The position numbers and the translations under genes are program-made. The notes beneath the pieces are model-generated. The model was not told the DNA's origin. It ran no database searches and was given only the letters and a program-made list of their open reading frames with translations. From Pseudomonas putida (GTDB taxonomy: Bacteria > Pseudomonadota > Gammaproteobacteria > Pseudomonadales > Pseudomonadaceae), in contig NZ_JAETZZ010000002.1 of NCBI RefSeq assembly GCF_022627325.1, positions 1-64,000 of the forward strand: a stretch of 64,000 nucleotides of DNA, written 5' to 3'. Below, piece by piece: positions 50,855 through 59,858 of the stretch. Each line of letters opens with the position of its first letter. Position 1 is the stretch's first letter.

Positions 50855-52570
50855 TTACGACAACTGCAAGCTGGGCAGCTGTTGGCGCAGGCCTTGGGCA
50901 AAGGCGTCGAGCAGGCGGCCCAGGCAAATGGACAGCGCGTCCACCCCTTGCAGGAACAAGGGCGACCAGGCGTGGCCGGCGTCGCCGTGCACCTTGTCGA
51001 GGAAAAAGCGCAGGTGGGCAAGGTCCACCGGCAGGCCCAGTTCGGCAGCCAGGGCCACCGCCTGGTAGGTACTGAGCAGGTCGGGTATGCGCTGCCCCTG
51101 GTTGGCGAAGCCCCCCTGGCGCACTTTATGCTCAGCCAGTAACGCGGCGGCCGCCTCAGTGACGTCGTTGCCGGTGTGGGCCAGGCAGGCCAGGGCCTGC
51201 AACCCGGCGCGCAGTGACACTTCGCCCCGCGGGAACGATGCGTAGCCATGGGCTTGCCGGCAGCTGCCGACGAAGCGTTCGATGGCCGCGAGGTCCACGC
51301 CGTTGTCATCGCCCAACTGCCGCACGATCGACACGGCCGATGCGGTGGACACCATGTCCGAGCCGCGCCCCTCCCAGAACCCGAAGCCGCCGTCAGGGTT
51401 CTGCAGCGAGGCCAGCCAGCGGCCGATCGCCTGGCGAGGCCCGGGCTGGCCACCGAAGGCGCCCGCTGCAAGGCCCCAGTTGGTGCACCGCACCTCGGCA
51501 CCACGGCCTGGCATGTACATGATCCCGGCTTCGTTGGGCATCTGGCAGCCTTCGATCCAGCGCAGGGCTGCATCGCGCTGCTGCGGGGCCAGGCGATCGC
51601 CCAGCACAGCCGCCGCAGTGGTCAGCACGTCGGCGGCGGTGTCGGCGCGGCGATACGAATAACCGCCTTGGGGCATGCACAACGTGGCGATGAATGCAGC
51701 CACGTCATCGGCCAGGTGCGCAACCGTCTCGCCCAGTGCCTTGAGTGAACCCACTGCGCAGAATGCCGCCCAGACGTCCTCACCGTCATAACCGGCCCAG
51801 CGTACGAACGCACCGGTCGGGCCGCGCAAGGCATCGATCCATTCGGCGCAGCGCTGACGGCCCAGCGGTTGCGCCTGCAATGCAGCAAGGCTAGCGGTGG
51901 CGCGATACGTCGCCCACAGGCACGGCACAGCCGCCGCTTCGCTGAAGCGAAAGCCGCCACACTCCAGCTGCTGCGCCTGCAGCCAGCCGATCAAGCGTGG
52001 CAGGTCCCATTGCGGCGCCGGCAAGCCCTGGCGCGCCAACGCTCGCGCAGCCATCACGCCGTAGAAACAGGCCCGGGTGTCGGCGAGGTTGCGTCGGGCG
52101 AAATCCGCCGACCAGCTCAGGCCACCATTGGCACACTGCAACCCTTCGAGCCATTCATACAGGGGCGCGGGGTCCGCTACCTGGCCCTGGCACACTTCGA
52201 TCAGGGTGCGCAGCGCGTAGTGGCTGGCCCACACGTCCGCCGTCTGCCCCGGGCACATGGCATAGGCGTTTCCATCGAACAGGCTAGTGATCCAGGCGGC
52301 TGTCTCGTCGCTCTTTTCAACCGCAACGCCCAGGTCGTGCAGGGTTTCGGTGCAGTAAAACGTGGCCCAGGCATCGGACGGCATCCCCTTGCTCCAGGCA
52401 AAGCCGCCATCGCGGTTACGCCGAGACAGGATGTAGGCCTGCAATACCGGCGCATCGGCTTGCTCAAGGCGCTCGACCCAGGCCAAGCTGCGGATGGCCG
52501 CATAGGTGCACCACAAATCCGCCTGGCCGTTGCCCAGGCCCTGCCCCGCAGGGAAGCGTGGCGGCGTCAT
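50855..52570 (-). CDS. Alpha/alpha-toroid protein (prenyltransferase/squalene-oxidase repeats)
   Basis: This 571-residue protein has eight or more PFTB/QW-like repeats: RNRDGGFAWSKG, CANGGLSWSA, LECGGFRFSE, MPQGGYSYRR and NPDGGFGFWEG, each preceded by a D-x-W-x-T-x-x-A helix. This is the fold of terpene cyclases and protein prenyltransferase beta subunits. The class II cyclase DxDD acid motif is not seen, so the chemistry is open. Its stop is 9 bp before the tautomerase start and its ATG overlaps the upstream gene by 4 bp. Confidence 0.82.
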   Translation of the reverse strand: MTPPRFPAGQGLGNGQADLWCTYAAIRSLAWVERLEQADAPVLQAYILSRRNRDGGFAWSKGMPSDAWATFYCTETLHDLGVAVEKSDETAAWITSLFDGNAYAMCPGQTADVWASHYALRTLIEVCQGQVADPAPLYEWLEGLQCANGGLSWSADFARRNLADTRACFYGVMAARALARQGLPAPQWDLPRLIGWLQAQQLECGGFRFSEAAAVPCLWATYRATASLAALQAQPLGRQRCAEWIDALRGPTGAFVRWAGYDGEDVWAAFCAVGSLKALGETVAHLADDVAAFIATLCMPQGGYSYRRADTAADVLTTAAAVLGDRLAPQQRDAALRWIEGCQMPNEAGIMYMPGRGAEVRCTNWGLAAGAFGGQPGPRQAIGRWLASLQNPDGGFGFWEGRGSDMVSTASAVSIVRQLGDDNGVDLAAIERFVGSCRQAHGYASFPRGEVSLRAGLQALACLAHTGNDVTEAAAALLAEHKVRQGGFANQGQRIPDLLSTYQAVALAAELGLPVDLAHLRFFLDKVHGDAGHAWSPLFLQGVDALSICLGRLLDAFAQGLRQQLPSLQLS

Positions 52571-53883
52571 TGCTGGCCACCGACGTAGCGCAGGTTGGTT
52601 TTCTTCCAGCTCTTTTGCGACCCGCCACTCTTGTTCAGCGCCGACAGGTTGTTGACGAACAGTACACGGCTCCAGCGCAGCCCCATGTGCTGCTCGGAGC
52701 GCTCCAGCAGATGCGCTTGCAGGCGCGCTTCCTGGCTGGTGTCCCAGACCACGTCACGTTCGAGGATCAGCGCGGCGCTGTCAGCCTGGCGGTCCACTTC
52801 GATAACATACCCGGTGGCATCGCAACTGCCGTAGACCACCTCCTCGACCGCGCGGATTTCAAGGCCTACCCCCGCCACCCGGACGCTGTCGCTGTCACGC
52901 CCGTTGACCTGCAGTGTCGGGCTGATCCGGCCTGGCGCCCAAGGCGAGGTGATGGTCACGCTGTCACCGGTGTCCAGACGCAACAGCGGCCGTGCATAGA
53001 GGTTCAGCGGCGTAACCACGAGGCGGCCCGTGAGGCCCTCGGCCGGGGTCACCAGCTTGCCGTCGGGCAACAGCAGCTCGAAATGATTGCTCGCCGTGGC
53101 CAGGCGCATCTGCAGGTCTTCGCCCACTGCGGCCAGGGTGCCTGTTTCGGTACTGCCGTAGCTGGCATCGAACACATCGCATTGCCACCAACGCGCCAGG
53201 CGTTCACGGAACGGCTGGGTGTTGACCTCGCCAAGCAACATGATCGAGCGCACCGACCCGGCGAAGCTGTGCAGCAATTCGCGCTGTTTCAGGTAGCGGG
53301 TCAGTTGCACCAACACACCCGGCGCGATGAACAGCACCGTAGGCCGATAGGTGTCGAAGGTCTTGCACACACGCTCCCAGTCGGTAATACCGGTGGTGAA
53401 GGGATAGAGGCGCACGTGGGAAACGTCCAGGTACTCGCAGACATTGGCGATCAGGTCACCTACCGGCACGATGTCCGATGGCATCAGGTTGGCCACCCGA
53501 GCCCCCGGGCGCAGCACTGTCCGCCAATGGCTGGCGACGCTGACGGCGTTCCAGATGATGTCTTCTTTCACACGCGGGGTTGGTGTCGGCTCGCCAGTGG
53601 TGCCGGTGGTCGCGTAATACTTGGCCGCCTCACCGAGTTCTACGGTGCAGAACTTGAGCGGTTGGTCTTTGAGCAATGCCTTGGCGGTCACAGGCAACTG
53701 CTGGAAGGCCGTTGCACTGTAAGGACCTATGTTTGCGTAATGGGCGCTGTGTTGTGCTCGCGTCCAAACTGCTTGCAACTTGCGTTCATAAAATGCGGCG
53801 TCGGGCACCTGCCCCGCTTGCAGCTGAAGCTCGCGTTCCGCGGCCTGCAGCACGCCGTAATCCTGGTCGCTATGAACTAACAT
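52567..53883 (-). CDS. PaaK-like adenylate-forming ligase
   Basis: This 438-residue protein resembles phenylacetate-CoA ligase in size and motifs: YYATTGTTGEPTPTPR (P-loop), FIAPGVLVQLTRYL, FDASYGSTETGTLAAVG and PLLRLDTGDSVTI, ending with a SGGSQKSWKKTNLRYV lysine segment. It probably forms an acyl-adenylate for transfer to CoA or the ACP. It is the first gene of the seven-gene operon, downstream of a 361-bp intergenic region. Confidence 0.85.
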   Translation of the reverse strand: MLVHSDQDYGVLQAAERELQLQAGQVPDAAFYERKLQAVWTRAQHSAHYANIGPYSATAFQQLPVTAKALLKDQPLKFCTVELGEAAKYYATTGTTGEPTPTPRVKEDIIWNAVSVASHWRTVLRPGARVANLMPSDIVPVGDLIANVCEYLDVSHVRLYPFTTGITDWERVCKTFDTYRPTVLFIAPGVLVQLTRYLKQRELLHSFAGSVRSIMLLGEVNTQPFRERLARWWQCDVFDASYGSTETGTLAAVGEDLQMRLATASNHFELLLPDGKLVTPAEGLTGRLVVTPLNLYARPLLRLDTGDSVTITSPWAPGRISPTLQVNGRDSDSVRVAGVGLEIRAVEEVVYGSCDATGYVIEVDRQADSAALILERDVVWDTSQEARLQAHLLERSEQHMGLRWSRVLFVNNLSALNKSGGSQKSWKKTNLRYVGGQQ

Positions 53884-54244
53884 CGACTCGCCCTCTCGAA
53901 TGAACAGCGCAGAGAATTGGCGAGCGTCCGGCTCAAGTAAAATACTTATTTGAAACCGTCGGTGATAGGTGCGGGGTATTATTCAGCAACTTCAGCAGGT
54001 AAAACCTGATCATTAAGTGCGCTTTTTCTGAACGCATTTCCCTCATCGCGCCGTGGATCCGGCGGGATATCAGATAAAGATGTTTTTGGTATTTCCCAAA
54101 GGGTGTCCGGCTGCAGCACTATCGCCACGCAGCCAGGCAGGCTGTCGAGCAGGTGAGGTATTTAGGGCATGCCACGGGCTTTATCAGCATCTTTGCGATC
54201 GTGCGCCGCCCACGCGGCGCATCGCCATGTTTGTCGCAGAGGCT
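53884..54244. promoter_or_regulatory. Promoter region of the seven-gene operon
   Basis: This is a 361-bp gap between the operon's first start codon (minus strand) and the glycerate kinase stop. AT content rises at 53930-54030. Two similar small palindromes stand there, AAGTA-AAA-TACTT (53935-53947) and CAGGT-AAA-ACCTG (53996-54008), 61 bp apart start to start. Either may be an operator. The rest (54030-54244) shows nothing I can assign. Confidence 0.45.
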
Positions 54245-55384
54245 TCAACGCCCTTGGGCGCACCGCCATACCCGCGCGATATCGTGTGCCCGGGCCTGCA
54301 ACAAGTGCGCGGCGTCGGCGCACGCCTGCTCCAGGGTCATCGGCCCGCTGGCCAGGGCAAAGGCCGCATCGATGCCATGCGCATACAACTGCTGATAGCC
54401 GTCGCCCAACGTGCCCGCCAGCACCACCACGGGCACCCCGTGGCGCTTGGCGACCCGGGCCACGCCCATCGGGGTCTTGCCCCGCAGGGTCTGGGCATCG
54501 AAGCGGCCCTCACCTGTGATCACAAGGTCGGCGCCTTGTACCAGCGCATCGAGGCCGGCCAGCTCCGCGACCACTTCCACGCCAGGGCGGAACTGCGCCT
54601 GCATGAAGGCCTTGGCAGCGAAGCCCATGCCGCCGGCCGCGCCACACCCTGGCAGTGCTCTCACGTCTTGGCCCAGCAGCTGCGCACAATGGTCGGCAAA
54701 GTGGCTCAGCGCTTTGTCCAGGGCCTGGACCTGCTCGGGGCTGGCGCCCTTTTGTGGCCCGAAGATCGCCGAAGCACCATTGGGCCCGCACAGGGGGTTG
54801 TCGACGTCAGCCGCCACGTCGACCTGAACCTGCGCCAGGCGTGGGTCAAAGCCACTGGCATCGATGCGTGCCAGCCCGGCCAGGGCCAGGCCGCCGTCTG
54901 CCAGTGGCTGGCCGTCGGCGTCCAGCAAGCGCAGGCCCAAGGCCCGCAGCATGCCGCTGCCGCCATCGTTGGTCGCACTGCCACCAATCGCCAGGACGAT
55001 GCGCTGTGCCCCTGCGCTGAGTGCAGCGTCGATCAGCTCGCCGGTACCCCAGGTGCAGCTGCGGCAGGCATCGCGCTGCGCACTCGGCAGCAGCTGGATA
55101 CCACTGGCCTGGGCCATCTCGATGATTGCCGTGCGGCTGTCGGCCAGCCAGCCCCAGCTGGCCTGCACGCGCTGGCCCAGTGGCCCGCGAACGGTTTGCC
55201 GGCGCAGCTCGCCGTGGCTGGCAGCGACAATCGCCTGCATGGTGCCTTCGCCACCATCGGCCATGGGGCACTCGAGCAACTCGGCGGTGGGCAGCGCTTC
55301 GGCCAGGCCGGCGGCAATGGCACGGGCGACACCGGCAGCATCAAGGCTGTCCTTGAACGAGTCGGGGGCGATGACGATTTTCAT
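54245..55384 (-). CDS. glxK: Glycerate kinase (GlxK/GarK type)
   Basis: This 379-residue protein starts MKIVIAPDSFKDSLDAAGVA, the signature of glycerate 2-kinases of the GarK/GlxK family, with CPMADGGEGT, GSATNDGGSGMLRALG and a C-terminal TGEGRFDAQTLRGKTP. It phosphorylates D-glycerate into lower glycolysis. It lies 112 bp after the CdaR-type gene, which is expected to regulate it. Confidence 0.93.
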   Translation of the reverse strand: MKIVIAPDSFKDSLDAAGVARAIAAGLAEALPTAELLECPMADGGEGTMQAIVAASHGELRRQTVRGPLGQRVQASWGWLADSRTAIIEMAQASGIQLLPSAQRDACRSCTWGTGELIDAALSAGAQRIVLAIGGSATNDGGSGMLRALGLRLLDADGQPLADGGLALAGLARIDASGFDPRLAQVQVDVAADVDNPLCGPNGASAIFGPQKGASPEQVQALDKALSHFADHCAQLLGQDVRALPGCGAAGGMGFAAKAFMQAQFRPGVEVVAELAGLDALVQGADLVITGEGRFDAQTLRGKTPMGVARVAKRHGVPVVVLAGTLGDGYQQLYAHGIDAAFALASGPMTLEQACADAAHLLQARAHDIARVWRCAQGR

Positions 55385-55496
55385 GGGGATTCTCCTGTCC
55401 AGATAGCCGCATGCTGACAGTTGTCTGGCGTGCGGGCCTCGGTCGGATGCACAAATGGCCGGTAGCTTGTTTGGGCAAATGCCTTTTTTGCCCCGC

Positions 55497-56594
55497 TCAA
55501 GCCGCTGGCAACAGCTGCAACCCCAGGTACAGGCTCAACATGCCTTCCAGACGCAGCGGGTCGACCTCGCCCAGCTCGGCAATGCGTTCCAGGCGGTAGC
55601 GCAGGCTGTTGCGGTGGATGCCAAGGGCATCGGCGCAGGCTTGGCTCTGGCCATCATGCGCGCACCACGCGCGCAGGGTGGCGAGCAGTTGCCCGCTGGC
55701 ATCCTTGGCGCCAATGCGGCGCAGCGGCTCAAGCAGCTCATCCAGCGCATCTTCATTGCGATGGCGCCACAACAAGGCCGGCAGACGGTAACGCGCAAGG
55801 CTCAACAGGCGCTCGCCTGGCAATACTTCGCGGCCATAGGCGAGCAGGTCACGGACCCGCCGGTAACCGCGGCGCAACTGTTCAAGGCTCTGCGCCGGGC
55901 TGCCCAGCGCCAGGCGCTCGATCTGCCAGCCGCTGCGCTGCACGCGCTCGAACAGGCGCTGATCGTCCAGCACGACACCGGCCGGGCGGCACCATAGCAA
56001 GGAATCACGCGCCGGGCTCACGCACCAACTGTCCGGGTAACGGCTCATCAACCAGGCGGCCAAGGCCTCGGCCGCCGGGCCGGCGCCCAGTTCGAACAAG
56101 CACGGCACCCGCGGCAATTGCGGTTTCAGGCCCAATTGCTGCGCTTCGTCCAGCAGCCGCGGCGAGTCGCCGGTGCCACCGAGCAGCAACGCCAGCAGGT
56201 CGTCACACCGCTGGCGCCGCCATTGCTGTTCAACCTGCAAGTGGCGCTGAGCCAAGAGCATTTCGGCGGTCATGCGCACCAGTTCGCCGTAGGTGCGCAG
56301 CTGCTGCGGCTCACCGGTCAACCCCAGCACCCCGATCAGCCGCCCATCGAGCATCAGCGGCAGGTTCACCCCCGGTTGAACACCTTTGAGGCACTTGGCG
56401 GCCTCGGCATCGAGCTCAACGATCCGGCCGTTGGCCAATACCAGTTGCGCGCCCTCGTGGCGGGTATTGATGCGCTCCGGTTCGCCACTGCCCAGGATCA
56501 GCCCCTGGCTGTCCATGACATTGACATTGCACGGCAGAATGGCCATTGCCCGATCGACAATATCCTGCGCCAGGTCATGGTCCAGTTCGAACAT
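55497..56594 (-). CDS. cdaR: CdaR-family sugar-diacid-responsive regulator
   Basis: This 365-residue protein has an N-terminal diacid-recognition domain (LAQDIVDRAMAILPCNVNVMDSQGLIL, GVNLPLMLDGRLIGVLGLTG) and a C-terminal PucR/CdaR HTH (CADALGIHRNSLRYRLERIAEL). CdaR activates glucarate, galactarate and glycerate genes in E. coli. The ATG at 56594 is preceded by AAGGA. It is divergent from the transporter gene and upstream of glxK. Confidence 0.9.
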   Translation of the reverse strand: MFELDHDLAQDIVDRAMAILPCNVNVMDSQGLILGSGEPERINTRHEGAQLVLANGRIVELDAEAAKCLKGVQPGVNLPLMLDGRLIGVLGLTGEPQQLRTYGELVRMTAEMLLAQRHLQVEQQWRRQRCDDLLALLLGGTGDSPRLLDEAQQLGLKPQLPRVPCLFELGAGPAAEALAAWLMSRYPDSWCVSPARDSLLWCRPAGVVLDDQRLFERVQRSGWQIERLALGSPAQSLEQLRRGYRRVRDLLAYGREVLPGERLLSLARYRLPALLWRHRNEDALDELLEPLRRIGAKDASGQLLATLRAWCAHDGQSQACADALGIHRNSLRYRLERIAELGEVDPLRLEGMLSLYLGLQLLPAA

Positions 56595-56757
56595 TCGGTG
56601 ATCCTTGAGGGTGTTAGGCTTTGTTCGCGAGCACAGCGTCTTGCCCAGATGGCTGTGCAAAAGCACAAAGACAGCTGCGTCGCACTGCCCGAGACTCATC
56701 AGGGCAAGCGCCGGCACAGGCGACGCGGCGACAACCATAACAATAGAGAACCCGATC

Positions 56758-58086
56758 ATGGCACACAGCCCTGCCCCTGACCAAGGCACAGACATCACCC
56801 GCAACGCGCTTTACCGGCGCATCACGCTGCGGCTGATTCCGTTCATTTTCATCTGCTACCTGTTCAACTACCTCGACCGCGTCAATGTCGGCTTCGCCAA
56901 GCTGCAAATGCTCGACGCGCTCAAATTCAGCGAAACCGTCTACGGCTTGGGTGCCGGAATCTTCTTCATCGGCTATGTGCTCTGTGGCCTGCCAAGCAAC
57001 CTGGCGCTCAACCGCTTCGGCCCGCGGCGCTGGATTGCGGCCATGATGATCGCCTGGGGCAGTCTCTCGACCTGCCTGCTGTTCGTCACCACCCCGACCG
57101 AGTTCTACACCCTGCGCTTGCTGACCGGCGCTGCTGAAGCAGGCTTCTTTCCGGGTGTGGTGCTGTACCTCTCGCGCTGGTTCCCGGCAGACCGCCGTGG
57201 CCGGATCATGGCCTTGTTCATGTCGGCGATCCCTGTATCGGGCCTGCTCGGCGGGCCTTTCTCCGGCTGGATTCTCGAACACTTCGCCACGGGCCAGCAT
57301 GGCCTGGCAGGCTGGCAGTGGATGTTCCTGATACAGGGCCTGCCAACCGTGGCGCTGGGTTTCCTGGCCATTGGCATGCTCAGCGATGGTTACCACAAAG
57401 CCGCCTGGCTGAGCCCCGCCGAACGCCAGCTGATCGAGACCGACTTGAAGGCAGATGCCGCCAGCAAACCCGTCGCTAATGGCGACGGTGTGCTCGCCGT
57501 GCTGACCAACCCATTGATCTGGACCTTCGGCTTCGTTTATTTCTGCATTCAGAGCGGTGTCTACGCGATCAACTTCTGGCTGCCGTCGATCATCAAGAAC
57601 ATGGGCTTCGACAACCCGCTGCTGATCGGCTGGCTGAGCGCCATTCCGTACCTGCTGGCGGGTGTGTTCATGATCCTCTGTGGCCGCTCGGCGGACCTGC
57701 GCAACGAACGGCGCTGGCACCTGGTGGTGCCGATGCTGATGGGCGCTGTCGGTTTGCTGATTGCGGTCAACTTTGCCGCCACACCGGCCATCGCCATCCT
57801 GGGCCTGTCGATCGCCACCATGGGGGCCCTCACCGGCCTGCCGATGTTCTGGCCAATGCCCACCGCACTGCTCAGCGCCAGTGCCGCGGTCGCGGGCCTG
57901 GCGATCATCAACTCGGTGGGGCAGATGGCCGGGTTCCTCAGCCCGTACTGGGTTGGCTTCATCAAGGACCAGACCGGTTCGACCGACGCCGCTTTGTATT
58001 CACTGGCAGCACTGATCGTGCTGGGGAGCCTCGTGGCGCTGCGGGTGACGCGCGCCAGTGCCCTGGCGGCTGCCCGGGCCCATTGA
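56758..58086 (+). CDS. MFS anion:cation symporter (GudP/GarP-like)
   Basis: This 442-residue transporter has twelve helices and reads RITLRLIPFIFICYLFNYLDRVNVGFAKLQM, the N-terminal signature of the ACS branch that takes up hexarates, tartrate, phthalate and glycerate-like acids, plus GAAEAGFFPGVVLYLSRWF. The context (glycerate kinase, CdaR) suggests glycerate or a sugar diacid. The ATG at 56758 has only a weak ribosome binding site; the frame is open upstream over the divergent promoter. Confidence 0.9.
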   Translation: MAHSPAPDQGTDITRNALYRRITLRLIPFIFICYLFNYLDRVNVGFAKLQMLDALKFSETVYGLGAGIFFIGYVLCGLPSNLALNRFGPRRWIAAMMIAWGSLSTCLLFVTTPTEFYTLRLLTGAAEAGFFPGVVLYLSRWFPADRRGRIMALFMSAIPVSGLLGGPFSGWILEHFATGQHGLAGWQWMFLIQGLPTVALGFLAIGMLSDGYHKAAWLSPAERQLIETDLKADAASKPVANGDGVLAVLTNPLIWTFGFVYFCIQSGVYAINFWLPSIIKNMGFDNPLLIGWLSAIPYLLAGVFMILCGRSADLRNERRWHLVVPMLMGAVGLLIAVNFAATPAIAILGLSIATMGALTGLPMFWPMPTALLSASAAVAGLAIINSVGQMAGFLSPYWVGFIKDQTGSTDAALYSLAALIVLGSLVALRVTRASALAAARAH

Positions 58087-58092
58087 GTGCGT

Positions 58093-58111
58093 GGGGCCGC
58101 TCTGCGGCCCC
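58093..58111 (+). terminator. Hairpin after the MFS gene
   Basis: GGGGCCGC-TCT-GCGGCCCC is an 8-bp perfect stem with a 3-nt loop, 6 bp after the stop codon. It has no strong T tract (GTTG follows), but position and stability fit a terminator. Confidence 0.55.
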
Positions 58112-58244
58112 GTTGACGGCAAGGCGGCTGCCACAGGGGCGTGTGTCACCGGGAAGCGACTCGGCGTTTCCGGTCGTCAGGTCAACGCATCACCCTCCCG
58201 TCCGAGGCGTCAAATGATCCCAAAGACCCCCTTTGGAGACTCCC

Positions 58245-59765
58245 ATGACCGCCTACGCCGTGGCCCGCCTCGACCAGCTGGACCCCAACCGCCCCCTGCG
58301 GGTACAGGCCGGGAGCGAAGAAGTGATCCTGATCCGCAGCGCCGGGCAGGTCCGCGCCTACCAGGCCTACTGCCCGCACGCCGGCGCGCCGCTGGATGAA
58401 GGCGTGGTGTGCAACGGCCTGCTGGTCTGCCCCTGGCACAAGGCTGCTTTCGCCATCGACGAGGGTGTGGTCTGCGAGCCCCCGGCGTTGGCAGACCTGC
58501 GCCGCTACCGCGCCTGGGTCAAGGATGGCGAAGTCTGGGTCGATGACCAGCCTCTGCCGCAACCCGAGCCACCGCGCCACAGCGATGCACGATGCTTCGT
58601 CGTCATCGGCGCCGGTGCCGCAGGCTCAGCGGCAGTTGCCACGCTGCTGGCCCATGGGTTCGGCGGGCGCCTGGTGTGGCTCGACCAGGAACGGCAACCG
58701 GCGTATGACCGGACCGCGCTGAGCAAATTCGTGATTGCCGGCGAAATGCCGCCGGACGAGGTGCCGGCGCTGCTTGAAGCTGACCAGTTGCGCACCGGCC
58801 ACCTGGAACGGCGCTCGGCCAAGGTGCGCCTGCTGGATGCCAAAAAACGCCAGATCATCCTCGCTGACGGCCAACGCATCGATTATGACGCAGCATTATT
58901 GGCCACCGGCGGCAAGCCAAAACGCCCAGACCTGCCCGGTGCAGGCCTGGCGGGCATCCTCACGCTGCGCTCGCGCGAAGATGCAGCGCGCCTGCTCGAT
59001 GCCGCCGAACCCGGCCAGCCCATGGTGATCGTCGGTGACGGTTTCATCGGCCTGGAGGCCGCATCGGCACTGTGCGCATACGGCGCACAGGTCCACGTGG
59101 TCACCCGCCACGAGGTTCCGTTACGCACGCCGTTGGGGGAGCGCATTGGCCGCTCCATTCGCGCGCTGCATGAGGGCAAGGGCGTGGTGTTTCATGGCCC
59201 CACCGAGGTCGAACGCTTCGTCGGTACGCAGCACGTCGAAGCCGTGCAGCTGAGCAACGGTGAGACCCTCGACACGTCACTGGTCTTGCTCGGTACCGGC
59301 GTCACGCCGGCCACTGCCTTCGTGCAGGGCGTGCAATTGGGCGAAGACCGGTCCATTTCAACGGACGCCCACTTGCAGGCCGCCGACCGGCTATGGGTTG
59401 CCGGCGATATCGCGACCTTCCCCCTCACCGGCCGCCCGGTGCGCATCGAGCATTGGCGCCTGGCTCAGCAACACGGTGTCATCGCGGCTGCCAACATGCT
59501 GGGCGAGCAGCGCCGGTATGACGACGTGCCGTTCTTCTGGACCTATCAGCATGGGCTCACTTATGAAGTACTGGGGCATGCGCGCGACTGGGACCGCATC
59601 GAATTTGTCGGGCAGCCGGAACAAGGCGACTTCATTGCCTTGCAATGTGCAGGTGAGCAGGTGCAAGCGGTGATCGCCAGGGGCTATTCCGATGCCATGG
59701 CGCAGTTGTCGCAGCGCATGAAGCGGCCACTGAGCCTGGCGCAGGCGCTTGAGTTGATCGGTTGA
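58245..59765 (+). CDS. Rieske-FAD oxidoreductase (AIFM3-like reductase)
   Basis: This 506-residue protein has an N-terminal Rieske [2Fe-2S] domain (1-105; CPHAGAP and CPWHKAAF ligands) fused to a pyridine-nucleotide-disulfide-type FAD reductase (FVVIGAGAAGSAA near 130, NAD motif MVIVGDGFIGLEAA near 265, C-terminal LWVAGDIA). It looks like a ferredoxin reductase carrying its own Rieske centre. No terminal oxygenase gene is adjacent. The ATG at 58245 follows TTTGGAG. Confidence 0.9.
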   Translation: MTAYAVARLDQLDPNRPLRVQAGSEEVILIRSAGQVRAYQAYCPHAGAPLDEGVVCNGLLVCPWHKAAFAIDEGVVCEPPALADLRRYRAWVKDGEVWVDDQPLPQPEPPRHSDARCFVVIGAGAAGSAAVATLLAHGFGGRLVWLDQERQPAYDRTALSKFVIAGEMPPDEVPALLEADQLRTGHLERRSAKVRLLDAKKRQIILADGQRIDYDAALLATGGKPKRPDLPGAGLAGILTLRSREDAARLLDAAEPGQPMVIVGDGFIGLEAASALCAYGAQVHVVTRHEVPLRTPLGERIGRSIRALHEGKGVVFHGPTEVERFVGTQHVEAVQLSNGETLDTSLVLLGTGVTPATAFVQGVQLGEDRSISTDAHLQAADRLWVAGDIATFPLTGRPVRIEHWRLAQQHGVIAAANMLGEQRRYDDVPFFWTYQHGLTYEVLGHARDWDRIEFVGQPEQGDFIALQCAGEQVQAVIARGYSDAMAQLSQRMKRPLSLAQALELIG

Positions 59766-59858
59766 ACGCTTTCGCGCCGCGCCAGCCTGGCTGCCGAGCC
59801 TGCAAAAATCAGCTATGGTTTTCCCCACCTCCAATAACAAGAATTTCGTGGAGCGCCC

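Noticed and set aside
52558..53880. 440-codon frame antisense to the PaaK-like ligase
   Set aside because: It matches the extent of the real gene exactly and has no domain of its own.
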